Source: a virus. Taken from it: a DNA stretch of 30,116 nucleotides. The DNA lies in IMG/VR virus record IMGVR_UViG_3300009164_000240, positions 1-30,116 of that record. One strand, 5' to 3'. The notes beneath the pieces were generated by a model, which saw only the letters and a program-made list of their open reading frames with translations, made no database searches and had not been told where the DNA came from. A program made the position numbers and the translations under genes. This document shows positions 1 through 7,689 of this stretch, in pieces; within the stretch, counting starts at the first letter, position 1, and every line of letters starts with the position of its first letter.

Positions 1-377
1 AAGGGCAAATATGTGATGTCTGCTTCGATTCTAATACCCATGTCGGTGCTGTCTATAACAACTCCATTAATGGCAATCCTAGGATCATAATTAATAATCT
101 GCTCAACATCTTTTGTTATTAGTTGTTTAACTTCTTCAGTAAAGGGTTCAAATAATAAATCCCATATAATTGTTCCAAAATCAGGATTCATAAGTTTTTC
201 ACCTTTACGAATATAAAAGTGATTAATTAAATCTTGTTTTACTAAATCAATATCGTTTAACTTAAAGGTATTAGATGTTTCTTTACTGCTAAATCCTTTA
301 TAGGTAAATGATTGCTGACTGTCACTTACGCTTGCTGTGAAGGATGCTACTGATTTTTTATTGTAAATTTTAGCCAT
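1..377 (-). CDS. 25: Baseplate wedge protein gp25-like (3' end beyond window)
   Basis: This is the gp25 baseplate wedge subunit, a small protein with a lysozyme-like fold but a structural role, which joins wedges and helps start sheath assembly. The ATG lies at 377-375, one base after the stop of the upstream gp5-like gene, so the two are probably translationally coupled. About 125 codons are visible before the window edge; T4 gp25 has 132 residues, so only a few are missing. Family features are the segment DLINHFYIRKGEKLMNPDFG followed by an IIWDLLFEP motif, the conserved core of the GPW/gp25 family. The identification comes from this motif and from the gp53-hub-gp5-gp25 gene order usual in T4-like phages. 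Confidence 0.9.
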   Translation of the reverse strand, partial: MAKIYNKKSVASFTASVSDSQQSFTYKGFSSKETSNTFKLNDIDLVKQDLINHFYIRKGEKLMNPDFGTIIWDLLFEPFTEEVKQLITKDVEQIINYDPRIAINGVVIDSTDMGIRIEADITYLP

Positions 378-378
378 T

Positions 379-1938
379 TTATGCGTCCCTATCTGTATTT
401 GTTGGTGTAAAGAAATCAGGTGCCTGATTCTCATGTAGTGCCCACGGTTCGTGCATTGGTATACGTTTCATTATGCTTTTTAATGGTTTACTAACTGCAT
501 ATCTATTTTTGCCGTCCCATTTTTCTGTTGAGCTAGTTACAACATTTTCGTGTGTTTGTAACAACTCTGTTAACGCTGCATCTGCTGCTGCGGGAGCGGC
601 AGGACCGTTAAGATTAATATTGCCACCTGAAATTGTTGTGTTTGTAGCACCGACTGAAAAATCTCCACCGGCAGTGATTTTTGCTGCGCCTCCACTTTTA
701 ATATCAAGTGTGCCAGCAGATGTAATTTTATTATTTCCTGTAGTGTTTATATCTACATTTCCAGTAGTAGTTATAAGCCCATCTTTACCGACTACTATTT
801 CTAAATTTGTTGCAATGTCAGCGTGTAGTCTACCTTCTTCTGCTCTTAAATTTAAATTTCTTCCTGCTTCAAAATTGATATCTCTATCGGCTCTAAAATT
901 TAAATCATTTTCGCTGTGTATACTAATGCTATCTTCGGCATAGATATCGATCTTACCATTGCTAGTCATTTCAATCCAAGTTGTTCCCCTAGCGTTTCCT
1001 ATATAGATTAAATCTTCGCTATTGTGTAATAGTATCTGGTGCCCTGTTCTTGTACGAACTCTAAAGTATTCATTGTAGGGAATATTAGGATCACCTTTTT
1101 CGTTATTTAAAGTGTCGGCATAATCCATTGATCCGGTGCTTGCAGGTTTTTTACGTTGATATTGATCGTCACCATCGTCAAATACCATTGTTGTTCCACC
1201 AAGTCTACTAACAGGAACAGTGCTTGGACTCTTTGTTTGTTTCTTTCCAATAAATTGTTTTTTAGCGCCACTTCCTCTATCAAACGGACCGGGGGTGCTA
1301 ATTCCAAATACTGTATTAGGTATACTACGTCTACTAGTCGATGTAGTGACTCCCCTAACATCGTCTTCTAATAAACCTTGTTCTAAAAATCTATCAGCAA
1401 TGGGATGAACAGCTTTTTTAATCTTACCCATTTCTAATTTTTTTTCTAGATTATTAGTTTTTCTATTAACTTCCCCCACTGGCAGAGGTTGAGTAGTATC
1501 ATACTTTTTCTTTTGATCAGCAGTTAGTTCAACTTCTGTTGACCCTGCAATTGCCGGGATCATATGATTTGCAAAGCGTCCGGGTACACAGGCAAACCAA
1601 TATCCTTCCGATGGTTTACCATCTACAAATGCACACAACACTGTAGTGCCAATTTCCGGTGTAGGAAACCACATTCCGTAACTTTTTTGAGTGTCATTAA
1701 AGTCATCTTTGTTTAACCCTTGATACTCATAGGCAGTTACACCATAGAAGGGACTAGCATATTTTAAATTATATGTTTGTCCAATATCTCCTATTTCATT
1801 TCCGTTATCTCTTGTAATTGCTGCTTCAACTCCACCCATAAATGAAGGATCCAAATATCCAACTACCTTGGCCATCATGACCCCAGTACCCATTTTACCG
1901 GATGCTTCACTAACGGCTGTTCTTTTTTCTGTTGACAT
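379..1938 (-). CDS. 5: Baseplate central spike protein, gp5-like, without an evident lysozyme domain
   Basis: This is the tail spike at the centre of the baseplate. The first ~130 of 519 residues look like the OB-fold of gp5/VgrG proteins (MAKVVGYLDPSFMGG, then MWFPTPEIGTTVLCAFVDG). A linker of about residues 135-290, rich in Lys, Ser and Pro, follows. Residues ~295-450 form short hydrophobic/polar repeats (for example SISIHSENDLNFRADRDINF and NLNLRAEEG), the pattern of the triple-stranded beta-helix that pierces the outer membrane. T4 gp5 has a T4-lysozyme domain between OB-fold and helix; no such catalytic segment is visible here. The gene starts three bases after the hub stop and ends one base before gp25. 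Family assignment is confident; the absence of enzyme activity is inferred from reading the protein. Confidence 0.85.
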   Translation of the reverse strand: MSTEKRTAVSEASGKMGTGVMMAKVVGYLDPSFMGGVEAAITRDNGNEIGDIGQTYNLKYASPFYGVTAYEYQGLNKDDFNDTQKSYGMWFPTPEIGTTVLCAFVDGKPSEGYWFACVPGRFANHMIPAIAGSTEVELTADQKKKYDTTQPLPVGEVNRKTNNLEKKLEMGKIKKAVHPIADRFLEQGLLEDDVRGVTTSTSRRSIPNTVFGISTPGPFDRGSGAKKQFIGKKQTKSPSTVPVSRLGGTTMVFDDGDDQYQRKKPASTGSMDYADTLNNEKGDPNIPYNEYFRVRTRTGHQILLHNSEDLIYIGNARGTTWIEMTSNGKIDIYAEDSISIHSENDLNFRADRDINFEAGRNLNLRAEEGRLHADIATNLEIVVGKDGLITTTGNVDINTTGNNKITSAGTLDIKSGGAAKITAGGDFSVGATNTTISGGNINLNGPAAPAAADAALTELLQTHENVVTSSTEKWDGKNRYAVSKPLKSIMKRIPMHEPWALHENQAPDFFTPTNTDRDA

Positions 1939-1941
1939 TTG

Positions 1942-4269
1942 TTATCCCATAAAGTCGCCAAGTGCGGCGTTGTTTGCTGCTATGTCTTCATCTGTTGGTC
2001 CGGACCTTGGAGGCTCAGGTGTAGTTGTATCGTATAACATCTGTGTTTGTTTGCTAATTGCTTCAGAACCGTCAATGTAATCGTTACCTTGGCCTTGTAA
2101 TCTCATTAGTTCAAGAGTTTGCTGGAAGGATCCGCCGGAAAATTTGCTGTTGACATAGTTGACTTTGTAAATTCCGCTGAACGGACTAATCCATTCTCCC
2201 TTAGGAAAATTGTATAATCCACCTTCACCTGTAACTCCTAAATTAGGTTCTATAGGACTTCTCCAAGATATAAAAACATAAATTTCGCTAGCTTCCCAAT
2301 TCATACTAGCATCTGTAGTGACTTGTGGATTACTACTTTCTTCTGCAAAATAATTAGAATTAATTCCGCTGTCAGATATAAAAAACGGATCTCCTAAAAT
2401 ATCAATGTTGACATTTGCTAAATCTTTAGAGCCGTTTAAGAATGCATGATTAAATGCATCAGCAATCACTTGTTCAACTGTTTTATCTCCAGAGGCAGTT
2501 CCTGTTTTAATACTGTAATCAGGCTTAATTGCGGCTCCTCCAGCTAGTGAAGTAACACCACTAGAAGCTTCGCCTTTTTGTATAATTGCTTGATTTTTTT
2601 GTTCATCGGTGCCTGCTTGAATATCTTTATTAGCAACACTACCGTGCTGATTAGGTGGAGTTGGCATTTGTCCTTGGAACCACAAAGCATTTAATTGTAT
2701 ATCAAACTTTAATAAATCATTATTTGTTCCTGTATAGATATAATCATATTTTTTTGCAATAATCTTTTGTAGTGCTCCTCGACCTGGAGGTGCTGCATTA
2801 GGATTTTTAAATACTGCAGAATCGACTTTGTAAGGAACTATACGATAAACGTATTTTTTTGCCCTTACATTTCGTAATGGATCATATTCTAATAGTTGTA
2901 TTTGACAATCAATTCTATACCAATTAATTGCATTATCTACAATTGCCGTAGGTTTGATTGCATTTTCGGCAAACTTAGAACTTAAAATAATTCTATTAAT
3001 AATTTGACTTATTTTTTCTCCTTGTGGAAAAGTAAATAATCTTAAATTAGTATCAATAGACATTTTTTCTTTAATTACTTTTTGACCCTTTTCATCTACA
3101 ACATCGCTTTCTGATTTGAAAACATAATTACCACCGGAGGTTGCATCAAATCCCATAGTGTTAACATCACTACCTATTGCTCCACTGCCGAAGTCAACAT
3201 CACTATCGTCTTCAGAAGTACCGAGATTTATAGGAATCTGAGCATTGGGGTCGGCGGTGGCTCTAAGACTATCTGTGGATGTTGACTTATCCTCTGTCCC
3301 CACCGGATCTGAAGCACTTACCGGAAATACTATCTGATACACGTCTGGATATGTTTGTTGTTTTTTAGCCACACGTTCTCGTTGAATTCTATTTAAAGTA
3401 GTGCATAAACTTCTTGCACCTGACGACAATACACTCTTACAAGTTTCGCCGGTGATTGATATTTCGTTAGGAACAACATTAACAAGATCACTAAATCCAG
3501 AATAGTGCAGTGGCATTGCTGTTACTTTGTATTTGCTTCCACCTTCATCTACTTTAAATTCTATTTGATTAATACGAACAGTAAAATATCTAGTTAGGTC
3601 GTCAGTTGATGAAAAGATTGCGCCGTTGTCTTTGAAACCTTTAAATTCTAACATTAACAAATATGGTGTTACTTCTAGATAACTAGGATATCCTGCATTA
3701 ACTGCGGCAGTTTTCATACTCTGTAAAAATAATCCCATACTGTAAGGTTCGAATACATCAAAGGTAATGTTAAAATTATTTGTGTTACCTTCTTTAGCAC
3801 CTGGAGCAACATTGTGCTTCATTTGTACGTTGTCTATAAAATACTCAGGGGCGCCGTTTACTGTATTTGCACGTTTGTCGTCAAACCTACCGGCCGATGA
3901 TAAAATTACATTGTTTAGTGCTGATGGATTATTCCTATATAATTTAGGATTGTTAAATTGATTTGGTTCTAAACAGGCCAGTGTCCATAGAGGAGCATAA
4001 GAAGCAAATTGTTCTAATACGTTTTCATACGGGGGGCCGCCGGCAGGCGAGTTTACAAAAGCAGTTAACAATGGAGCAATTTTAGCAGGATCAGGTTCAT
4101 AGTTTTGACCTTGTCCTGGAGTCATTGTTGCTCCACCGACAACGGCATTAGTCAATTGTCTTGCAGATCCAACCGCTAGATTAATTGCCGCTGCTACATT
4201 AAGAACCGGGTTGCCATCGGGTCTTAATACATTTCCTAGAGCTTGCCCGATATCACGAAAATCTGGCAT
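1942..4269 (-). CDS. Putative baseplate hub protein (gp27/gpD-like)
   Basis: This is a 775-residue protein encoded between gp53 and gp5, where T4-like phages keep baseplate hub genes. The C-terminal ~100 residues carry a hub-type signature: IDILGDPFFISDSG, then SPFSGIYKVNYVNSKFSGG and FQQTLELMRLQG. This resembles the end of late-control D/gp27-type hub proteins, which support the spike and receive the tail tube. The N-terminal region has a long segment with YMLMLEF-like and FDVFEPYSMGLFLQSMKTAA motifs typical of phage structural proteins. It is about twice the length of T4 gp27 (391 residues), so extra domains are present. It begins one base after the gp53 stop, suggesting coupled translation. 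The hub role is well supported by position and the C-terminus; direct orthology to gp27 is an inference. Confidence 0.6.
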   Translation of the reverse strand: MPDFRDIGQALGNVLRPDGNPVLNVAAAINLAVGSARQLTNAVVGGATMTPGQGQNYEPDPAKIAPLLTAFVNSPAGGPPYENVLEQFASYAPLWTLACLEPNQFNNPKLYRNNPSALNNVILSSAGRFDDKRANTVNGAPEYFIDNVQMKHNVAPGAKEGNTNNFNITFDVFEPYSMGLFLQSMKTAAVNAGYPSYLEVTPYLLMLEFKGFKDNGAIFSSTDDLTRYFTVRINQIEFKVDEGGSKYKVTAMPLHYSGFSDLVNVVPNEISITGETCKSVLSSGARSLCTTLNRIQRERVAKKQQTYPDVYQIVFPVSASDPVGTEDKSTSTDSLRATADPNAQIPINLGTSEDDSDVDFGSGAIGSDVNTMGFDATSGGNYVFKSESDVVDEKGQKVIKEKMSIDTNLRLFTFPQGEKISQIINRIILSSKFAENAIKPTAIVDNAINWYRIDCQIQLLEYDPLRNVRAKKYVYRIVPYKVDSAVFKNPNAAPPGRGALQKIIAKKYDYIYTGTNNDLLKFDIQLNALWFQGQMPTPPNQHGSVANKDIQAGTDEQKNQAIIQKGEASSGVTSLAGGAAIKPDYSIKTGTASGDKTVEQVIADAFNHAFLNGSKDLANVNIDILGDPFFISDSGINSNYFAEESSNPQVTTDASMNWEASEIYVFISWRSPIEPNLGVTGEGGLYNFPKGEWISPFSGIYKVNYVNSKFSGGSFQQTLELMRLQGQGNDYIDGSEAISKQTQMLYDTTTPEPPRSGPTDEDIAANNAALGDFMG

Positions 4270-4270
4270 G

Positions 4271-4570
4271 TTAAACCCCTATGTACTTTTCTATATTAGA
4301 TTTTTTAGGACAATAGATTTGTGTGCCCGGGGAAAAATCATATATAGGATCTTTGAGAATGCTCATGTTACGCTGCACAAATACCCACCATAGTTTTGGA
4401 TTACCGTATAAATCATAAGCTAATAAATCCGGTCTATTCTTATACTGAGTTTCAATTGTATATAAGAAATCATCTGCTTCTGCAGGAACTGGTCTAATTG
4501 TTATTAACTCTAGATAAAGATTATTTTGCTTAGAGTTATAATATGGTGATGCTCGATTGTAAGTTGCCAT
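4271..4570 (-). CDS. 53: Baseplate wedge protein gp53-like (LysM-like)
   Basis: This is a 99-residue protein with the hallmark of gp53 and related LysM-like baseplate proteins: a tyrosine-rich N-terminus, then RPDLLAYDLYGNPKLWWVFV and a closing SPGTQIYCPKK. The YGNPxLWW segment followed by a 'P.GTxIxxP' end is typical of the LysM-type fold that clamps neighbouring baseplate wedges. T4 gp53 is longer (196 residues), and shorter forms are usual in environmental T4-like phages. It is separated by one base from each neighbour in the minus-strand baseplate operon. Confidence 0.75.
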   Translation of the reverse strand: MATYNRASPYYNSKQNNLYLELITIRPVPAEADDFLYTIETQYKNRPDLLAYDLYGNPKLWWVFVQRNMSILKDPIYDFSPGTQIYCPKKSNIEKYIGV

Positions 4571-4571
4571 T

Positions 4572-5705
4572 TTAGATGTATCCCGTTAGTTTGCCGCCGG
4601 CATAATCTTTTAAATTAAATTGTCTTAATCGTGTTCTATTATAGATAGGCGATACAGTAACGCTGATAGTTGACATGATCGGAACCCATGTCGGTGCCCC
4701 GCCACTAGCAGGTGTATATTTCATGTAGTTTACATCGTCTTTAAAGTCTACGCTAAAACTTTTTACAATCACAGGAACATTATTAAAAATTCTTGCACCA
4801 TATCCTGTTAAATTACAAACTACAGGAGGATTACCAACATGTTCGCCTTGTCCGAAAAACATTTTTGTTGAAGTTTTTAAGAATGTAGTCCCTTGTATCC
4901 AATATTCTGCATCCATTTCGTTTTCTACAGAAAACTCTCCACTAATTTGAATATCGTCTACCTGACTATTTTTATAAGCATAGAACGGTTGAATATTGTG
5001 TATCGGATCTATCTGCGAGTAGTTAGCTTTTGATGCTACTGTGATGCTTGGCAAATAGGGCCAAACAAATCCACCAGTTTCAGATAGTCGACTAAATGCG
5101 CCTCCAAATAAACCAAAGTTGCAATTTAATTTAACACGCCAGTCAGCTTCTGACCCCGCTTTTAACTCAACAAATGCTCCCTGTTGCTTAAATAATTCTG
5201 CACCACTAGGTAGATTCTTTCCTCTTGTCATACTGAGAAGATTGTTTAACATTCCAGCTGCCGATGAAATTTGTCCAGCTGCTGCTGCTAGACCACCGCC
5301 TAGTCCACCACTGGCTAACCCTAATTTGTTTAAACTTGCACCAATAGCTGCACTAGCATTACTGATTGCACCGGCGGCGCCGCCTAATGCACCCGCAGCA
5401 CCCGCTAATGCTCCTTGTGCATTTGAAACCATACTTTGTATAGGGTTTCCAATGTTACCAAGTGCTGAAGCTGCTCCACCTAGCGCACCACCTGTCTTGC
5501 CAATTAACTCGCTGGCTGCAGATGTTGCTCCGTTCAACCCGCTACCTAGTTCGCCAGCTAGACTGCCAATTTTAGAATCCAATCCTGCTTTAAGAGATGC
5601 AAAATTTGTGCTGGCTATTGCACCGCTTGCTGCGGCAGAGGCAGAGTTTACCTGCGCTGACACAGAAGAAACTAACTTAGCCAAAGGATTTGTAGATAAT
5701 GCCAT
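4572..5705 (-). CDS. Putative baseplate/tail-tube initiator protein (gp48/gp54-like)
   Basis: This is a 377-residue protein and the first gene of the minus-strand baseplate operon. The N-terminal ~165 residues are low-complexity Ala/Gly/Ser-rich with repeated GALGGAAGAI-type segments, possibly helical. The C-terminal ~210 residues resemble tail-tube-fold proteins: WRVKLNCNFGLFGGAF, VKSFSVDFKDDVNYMKYT, then WVPIMSTISVTVSPIYNRTR. These features and the position suggest a protein that caps the baseplate and starts the tube, as gp48 and gp54 do in T4. I cannot tell which of the two it matches. Upstream on the minus strand is a late-promoter-like AATAAATA box (5739-5732). The ribosome-binding site is weak (AGGA well upstream of the ATG). 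Confidence 0.55.
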   Translation of the reverse strand: MALSTNPLAKLVSSVSAQVNSASAAASGAIASTNFASLKAGLDSKIGSLAGELGSGLNGATSAASELIGKTGGALGGAASALGNIGNPIQSMVSNAQGALAGAAGALGGAAGAISNASAAIGASLNKLGLASGGLGGGLAAAAGQISSAAGMLNNLLSMTRGKNLPSGAELFKQQGAFVELKAGSEADWRVKLNCNFGLFGGAFSRLSETGGFVWPYLPSITVASKANYSQIDPIHNIQPFYAYKNSQVDDIQISGEFSVENEMDAEYWIQGTTFLKTSTKMFFGQGEHVGNPPVVCNLTGYGARIFNNVPVIVKSFSVDFKDDVNYMKYTPASGGAPTWVPIMSTISVTVSPIYNRTRLRQFNLKDYAGGKLTGYI

Positions 5706-5731
5706 TTTGAATGAATTTTCCTATTATTCAG

Positions 5732-5739
5732 TATTTATT
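5732..5739 (-). promoter_or_regulatory. Late-promoter-like box AATAAATA for the baseplate operon
   Basis: On the minus strand this reads AATAAATAC, one base from the T4 late -10 consensus TATAAATA. It sits about 27 bases upstream of the first baseplate gene, a distance that leaves a short leader. Such hexamers occur by chance in AT-rich DNA, but this one lies in the only gap upstream of a five-gene structural operon. Confidence 0.5.
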
Positions 5740-5751
5740 CTTGACAAAATG

Positions 5752-5760
5752 TGCTATTAT
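5752..5760 (+). promoter_or_regulatory. Possible host-type extended -10 promoter for gp55
   Basis: The sequence TGCTATTAT contains a TGn element in front of a TATTAT hexamer, the form of an extended -10 promoter read by the bacterial housekeeping sigma factor. Initiation about 7 bases downstream would give a ~20-nt leader before the preferred gp55 ATG at 5787. A TTGACA hexamer lies at 5741-5746, but its spacing to any good -10 hexamer is wrong. An early or middle promoter for a late-sigma gene makes biological sense. Confidence 0.35.
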
Positions 5761-5786
5761 ATTAACTAATGGAGAAACCACCGTCA

Positions 5787-6638
5787 ATGACACCTATACC
5801 TAAAGTAAAATATCTAACGAACAAGGATCTACTAAAAGAAATACATTTAAGCAAAAATACATATTGTTCATATGTAGATCCTAGCTATGGAGATTATGAT
5901 ATTATTCTCCCTAGTCTAGAAAAACTTAATATTAGAACTGTAGCAGAAGCCAAAAGAAATAAAGCAATTAAAATGAGCAAGAAAGCTCACGAGATAGCGC
6001 AATCGGGAGGAAAGAAATTTCCTGCCAAAGACTACGAAGTAGATTATAAAAAAATTCAGAAAACAGACGTAGTATTTCGTATTATGACGTTTGAACATGT
6101 GCCATTGGCGCCCGGTCGTAAAAAGACTCTCAAGAATACTGCTGACAGTCATGAAAAAGTAAATTTTCCTCCATTCCAACATTGGAAATACGACGACAAT
6201 GATAATTTGATCTTAGTCGGCAAGAGTCATTGGAAGGGAGACTTTGTTACTGGAACGTTTAATAAAGAACACGGAAAGATGACTAACAATCTTGCACGTA
6301 TGTTTTTAAAACTTTGTGAGCGTTATGCTACTAGAGGTAATGTTCGTGGATACACCTACAACGATGAAATGCGTGGGCAGGCTATTCTTCAACTAACTCA
6401 AATAGGACTTCAATTCGATGAAAGCAAATCTGACAATCCTTTTGCTTATTATACTGCTGCTGTTACAAATAGTTTTGTGCGTATCATTAACATCGAGAAA
6501 CGAAATCAAAATATCAGAGACGATATTCTCGAAATGAATGGTATGAATCCTAGTTGGACTAGACAGAATGCCAGTGGAGGTAGTCAATATAACGGCCCTG
6601 CTGCTGCTGGAGACGGCGGTGGTAGCGATTGGGATTGA
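5787..6638 (+). CDS. 55: Late transcription sigma factor gp55-like
   Basis: This is the phage sigma factor that binds host RNA polymerase core and recognises late promoters. The C-terminal half carries the sigma region-2-like segment: MTNNLARMFLKLCERYA, then ILQLTQIGLQFDESKSDNPF and AYYTAAVTNSFVRIINIEKR, matching the 'NPxAYxTxxxxNxFxRxIxxEK' pattern of gp55. I chose ATG 5787 over in-frame ATG 5769. The later start has a GGAG at 5771-5774 and gives an N-terminus (KVKYLTNKDLLKEI) that aligns with the start of T4 gp55 (KPKYNYVNNKELLQAI); the earlier ATG has no ribosome-binding site. At 283 residues it is about 100 longer than T4 gp55, because of extra sequence between the N-terminal element and the sigma core. 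The end is Gly/Ala-rich and finishes SDWD, unlike the clamp-binding tail of T4 gp55. Confidence 0.85.
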   Translation: MTPIPKVKYLTNKDLLKEIHLSKNTYCSYVDPSYGDYDIILPSLEKLNIRTVAEAKRNKAIKMSKKAHEIAQSGGKKFPAKDYEVDYKKIQKTDVVFRIMTFEHVPLAPGRKKTLKNTADSHEKVNFPPFQHWKYDDNDNLILVGKSHWKGDFVTGTFNKEHGKMTNNLARMFLKLCERYATRGNVRGYTYNDEMRGQAILQLTQIGLQFDESKSDNPFAYYTAAVTNSFVRIINIEKRNQNIRDDILEMNGMNPSWTRQNASGGSQYNGPAAAGDGGGSDWD

Positions 6639-6678
6639 CCCGTGTGTTGTAAAATAGTACAATACTAAAGGAGAATCT

Positions 6679-7689
6679 ATGTCATTATTTAAAAAAGTAG
6701 CGTGTTTTACTGATATCCATTTTGGTCTTAAATCAGGAAGTCGTACACATAATCAAGATTGCGAAGATTTTGTAACTTGGTTTTGTGAAACTGCCAAGGC
6801 AGCAGGTGCAGAAACTTGCATCTTCCTTGGCGACTGGCATCATAATCGCAGTACTACAGATGTTAGTACTATGAATTATACCGTTTCAAACTTAGAGAAG
6901 CTTAATAATAACTTTGAAAAAGTATATCTTATCATGGGTAATCATGATGAGTTTTATAAAGACAAACGTGAAATCCATAGTCTAGAATTTGCTAGACTGT
7001 TCCCTAATATTCAAGTTGTTAATAAAACACACACTGACGGTGATGTTACTATTATGCCGTGGTTAGTTGGGGACGAATGGAAAACTATTCCAAATATTAA
7101 AAGCAAATACATATTTGGACATTTAGAACTACCTAGCTTCTACATGAATGCCATGGTACAGATGCCGGATCACGGGCAGGTACAGAGTAGTCATTTTGTT
7201 AATCAAGAATATGTATTCACTGGTCATTTTCACAAAAGACAAAATTCTCAAAACATATGGTATATGGGTAATGCATTCCCACACAACTACGCCGATGCAG
7301 GTGACGATGATCGAGGTATGATGTTATTAGAATGGGGCAACAAACCTGAATTTAAAACTTGGCCTGGGCAACCAATTTATAGAACTTATAAACTTAGTCA
7401 AATTATTGATACCCCTGATGCTCTACTCAGAGAAAAAATGCATTGTCGTGTTACTATCGACTTGCCTATTAGTTTTGAAGAAGCAAACTTTATCAAAGAA
7501 CAATTTATTCCACAATACAACTTGCGTGAACTAATGCTAATACCGGAAAAGGTAGAAGTAGAATCAAATTCAGTTCCTATAGATATTAATTTTGAAAGCG
7601 TAGATACAATAGTCATGAATCAAATTAATGCTATTGAGAGCGATAGTTATAACAAAGCAATGTTGTTAGACATTTACAAAGACCTATGA
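6679..7689 (+). CDS. 47: Recombination endonuclease subunit gp47 (Mre11/SbcD-like)
   Basis: This is the nuclease subunit of the phage Mre11-Rad50-type complex, which processes DNA ends for recombination-dependent replication. All metallophosphatase motifs are visible in order: FTDIHFG (residues ~10-16), FLGDWHHN (~50-57), MGNHDEF (~91-97), FGHLELP, and FTGHFHKRQ, which supply the Asp, His and Asn ligands for two metal ions. The length (336 residues) matches T4 gp47 (339). A good ribosome-binding site (AAGGAG, 6668-6673) precedes the ATG. Its stop overlaps the gp46 start in an ATGA, so the two subunits are probably made in fixed ratio. Confidence 0.93.
   Translation: MSLFKKVACFTDIHFGLKSGSRTHNQDCEDFVTWFCETAKAAGAETCIFLGDWHHNRSTTDVSTMNYTVSNLEKLNNNFEKVYLIMGNHDEFYKDKREIHSLEFARLFPNIQVVNKTHTDGDVTIMPWLVGDEWKTIPNIKSKYIFGHLELPSFYMNAMVQMPDHGQVQSSHFVNQEYVFTGHFHKRQNSQNIWYMGNAFPHNYADAGDDDRGMMLLEWGNKPEFKTWPGQPIYRTYKLSQIIDTPDALLREKMHCRVTIDLPISFEEANFIKEQFIPQYNLRELMLIPEKVEVESNSVPIDINFESVDTIVMNQINAIESDSYNKAMLLDIYKDL

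Noticed and set aside
473-943. 156-residue plus-strand frame opposite the gp5 gene
   Set aside because: It is antisense to the beta-helix repeats of gp5, has a Val/Phe/Ser-biased composition typical of a shadow frame, and lies within a coherent minus-strand operon.
5741-5746. TTGACA as a -35 box for gp55
   Set aside because: At 16-18 bases spacing the downstream hexamers (TAACTA, AACTAA) are poor -10 boxes; the extended -10 TGCTATTAT is a better candidate.
5119-5769. 216-residue plus-strand frame opposite the tube/baseplate gene
   Set aside because: Its Pro/Ala/Leu-rich product is the mirror of the Ala/Gly-rich coding repeat on the minus strand; it has no domain or ribosome-binding site.
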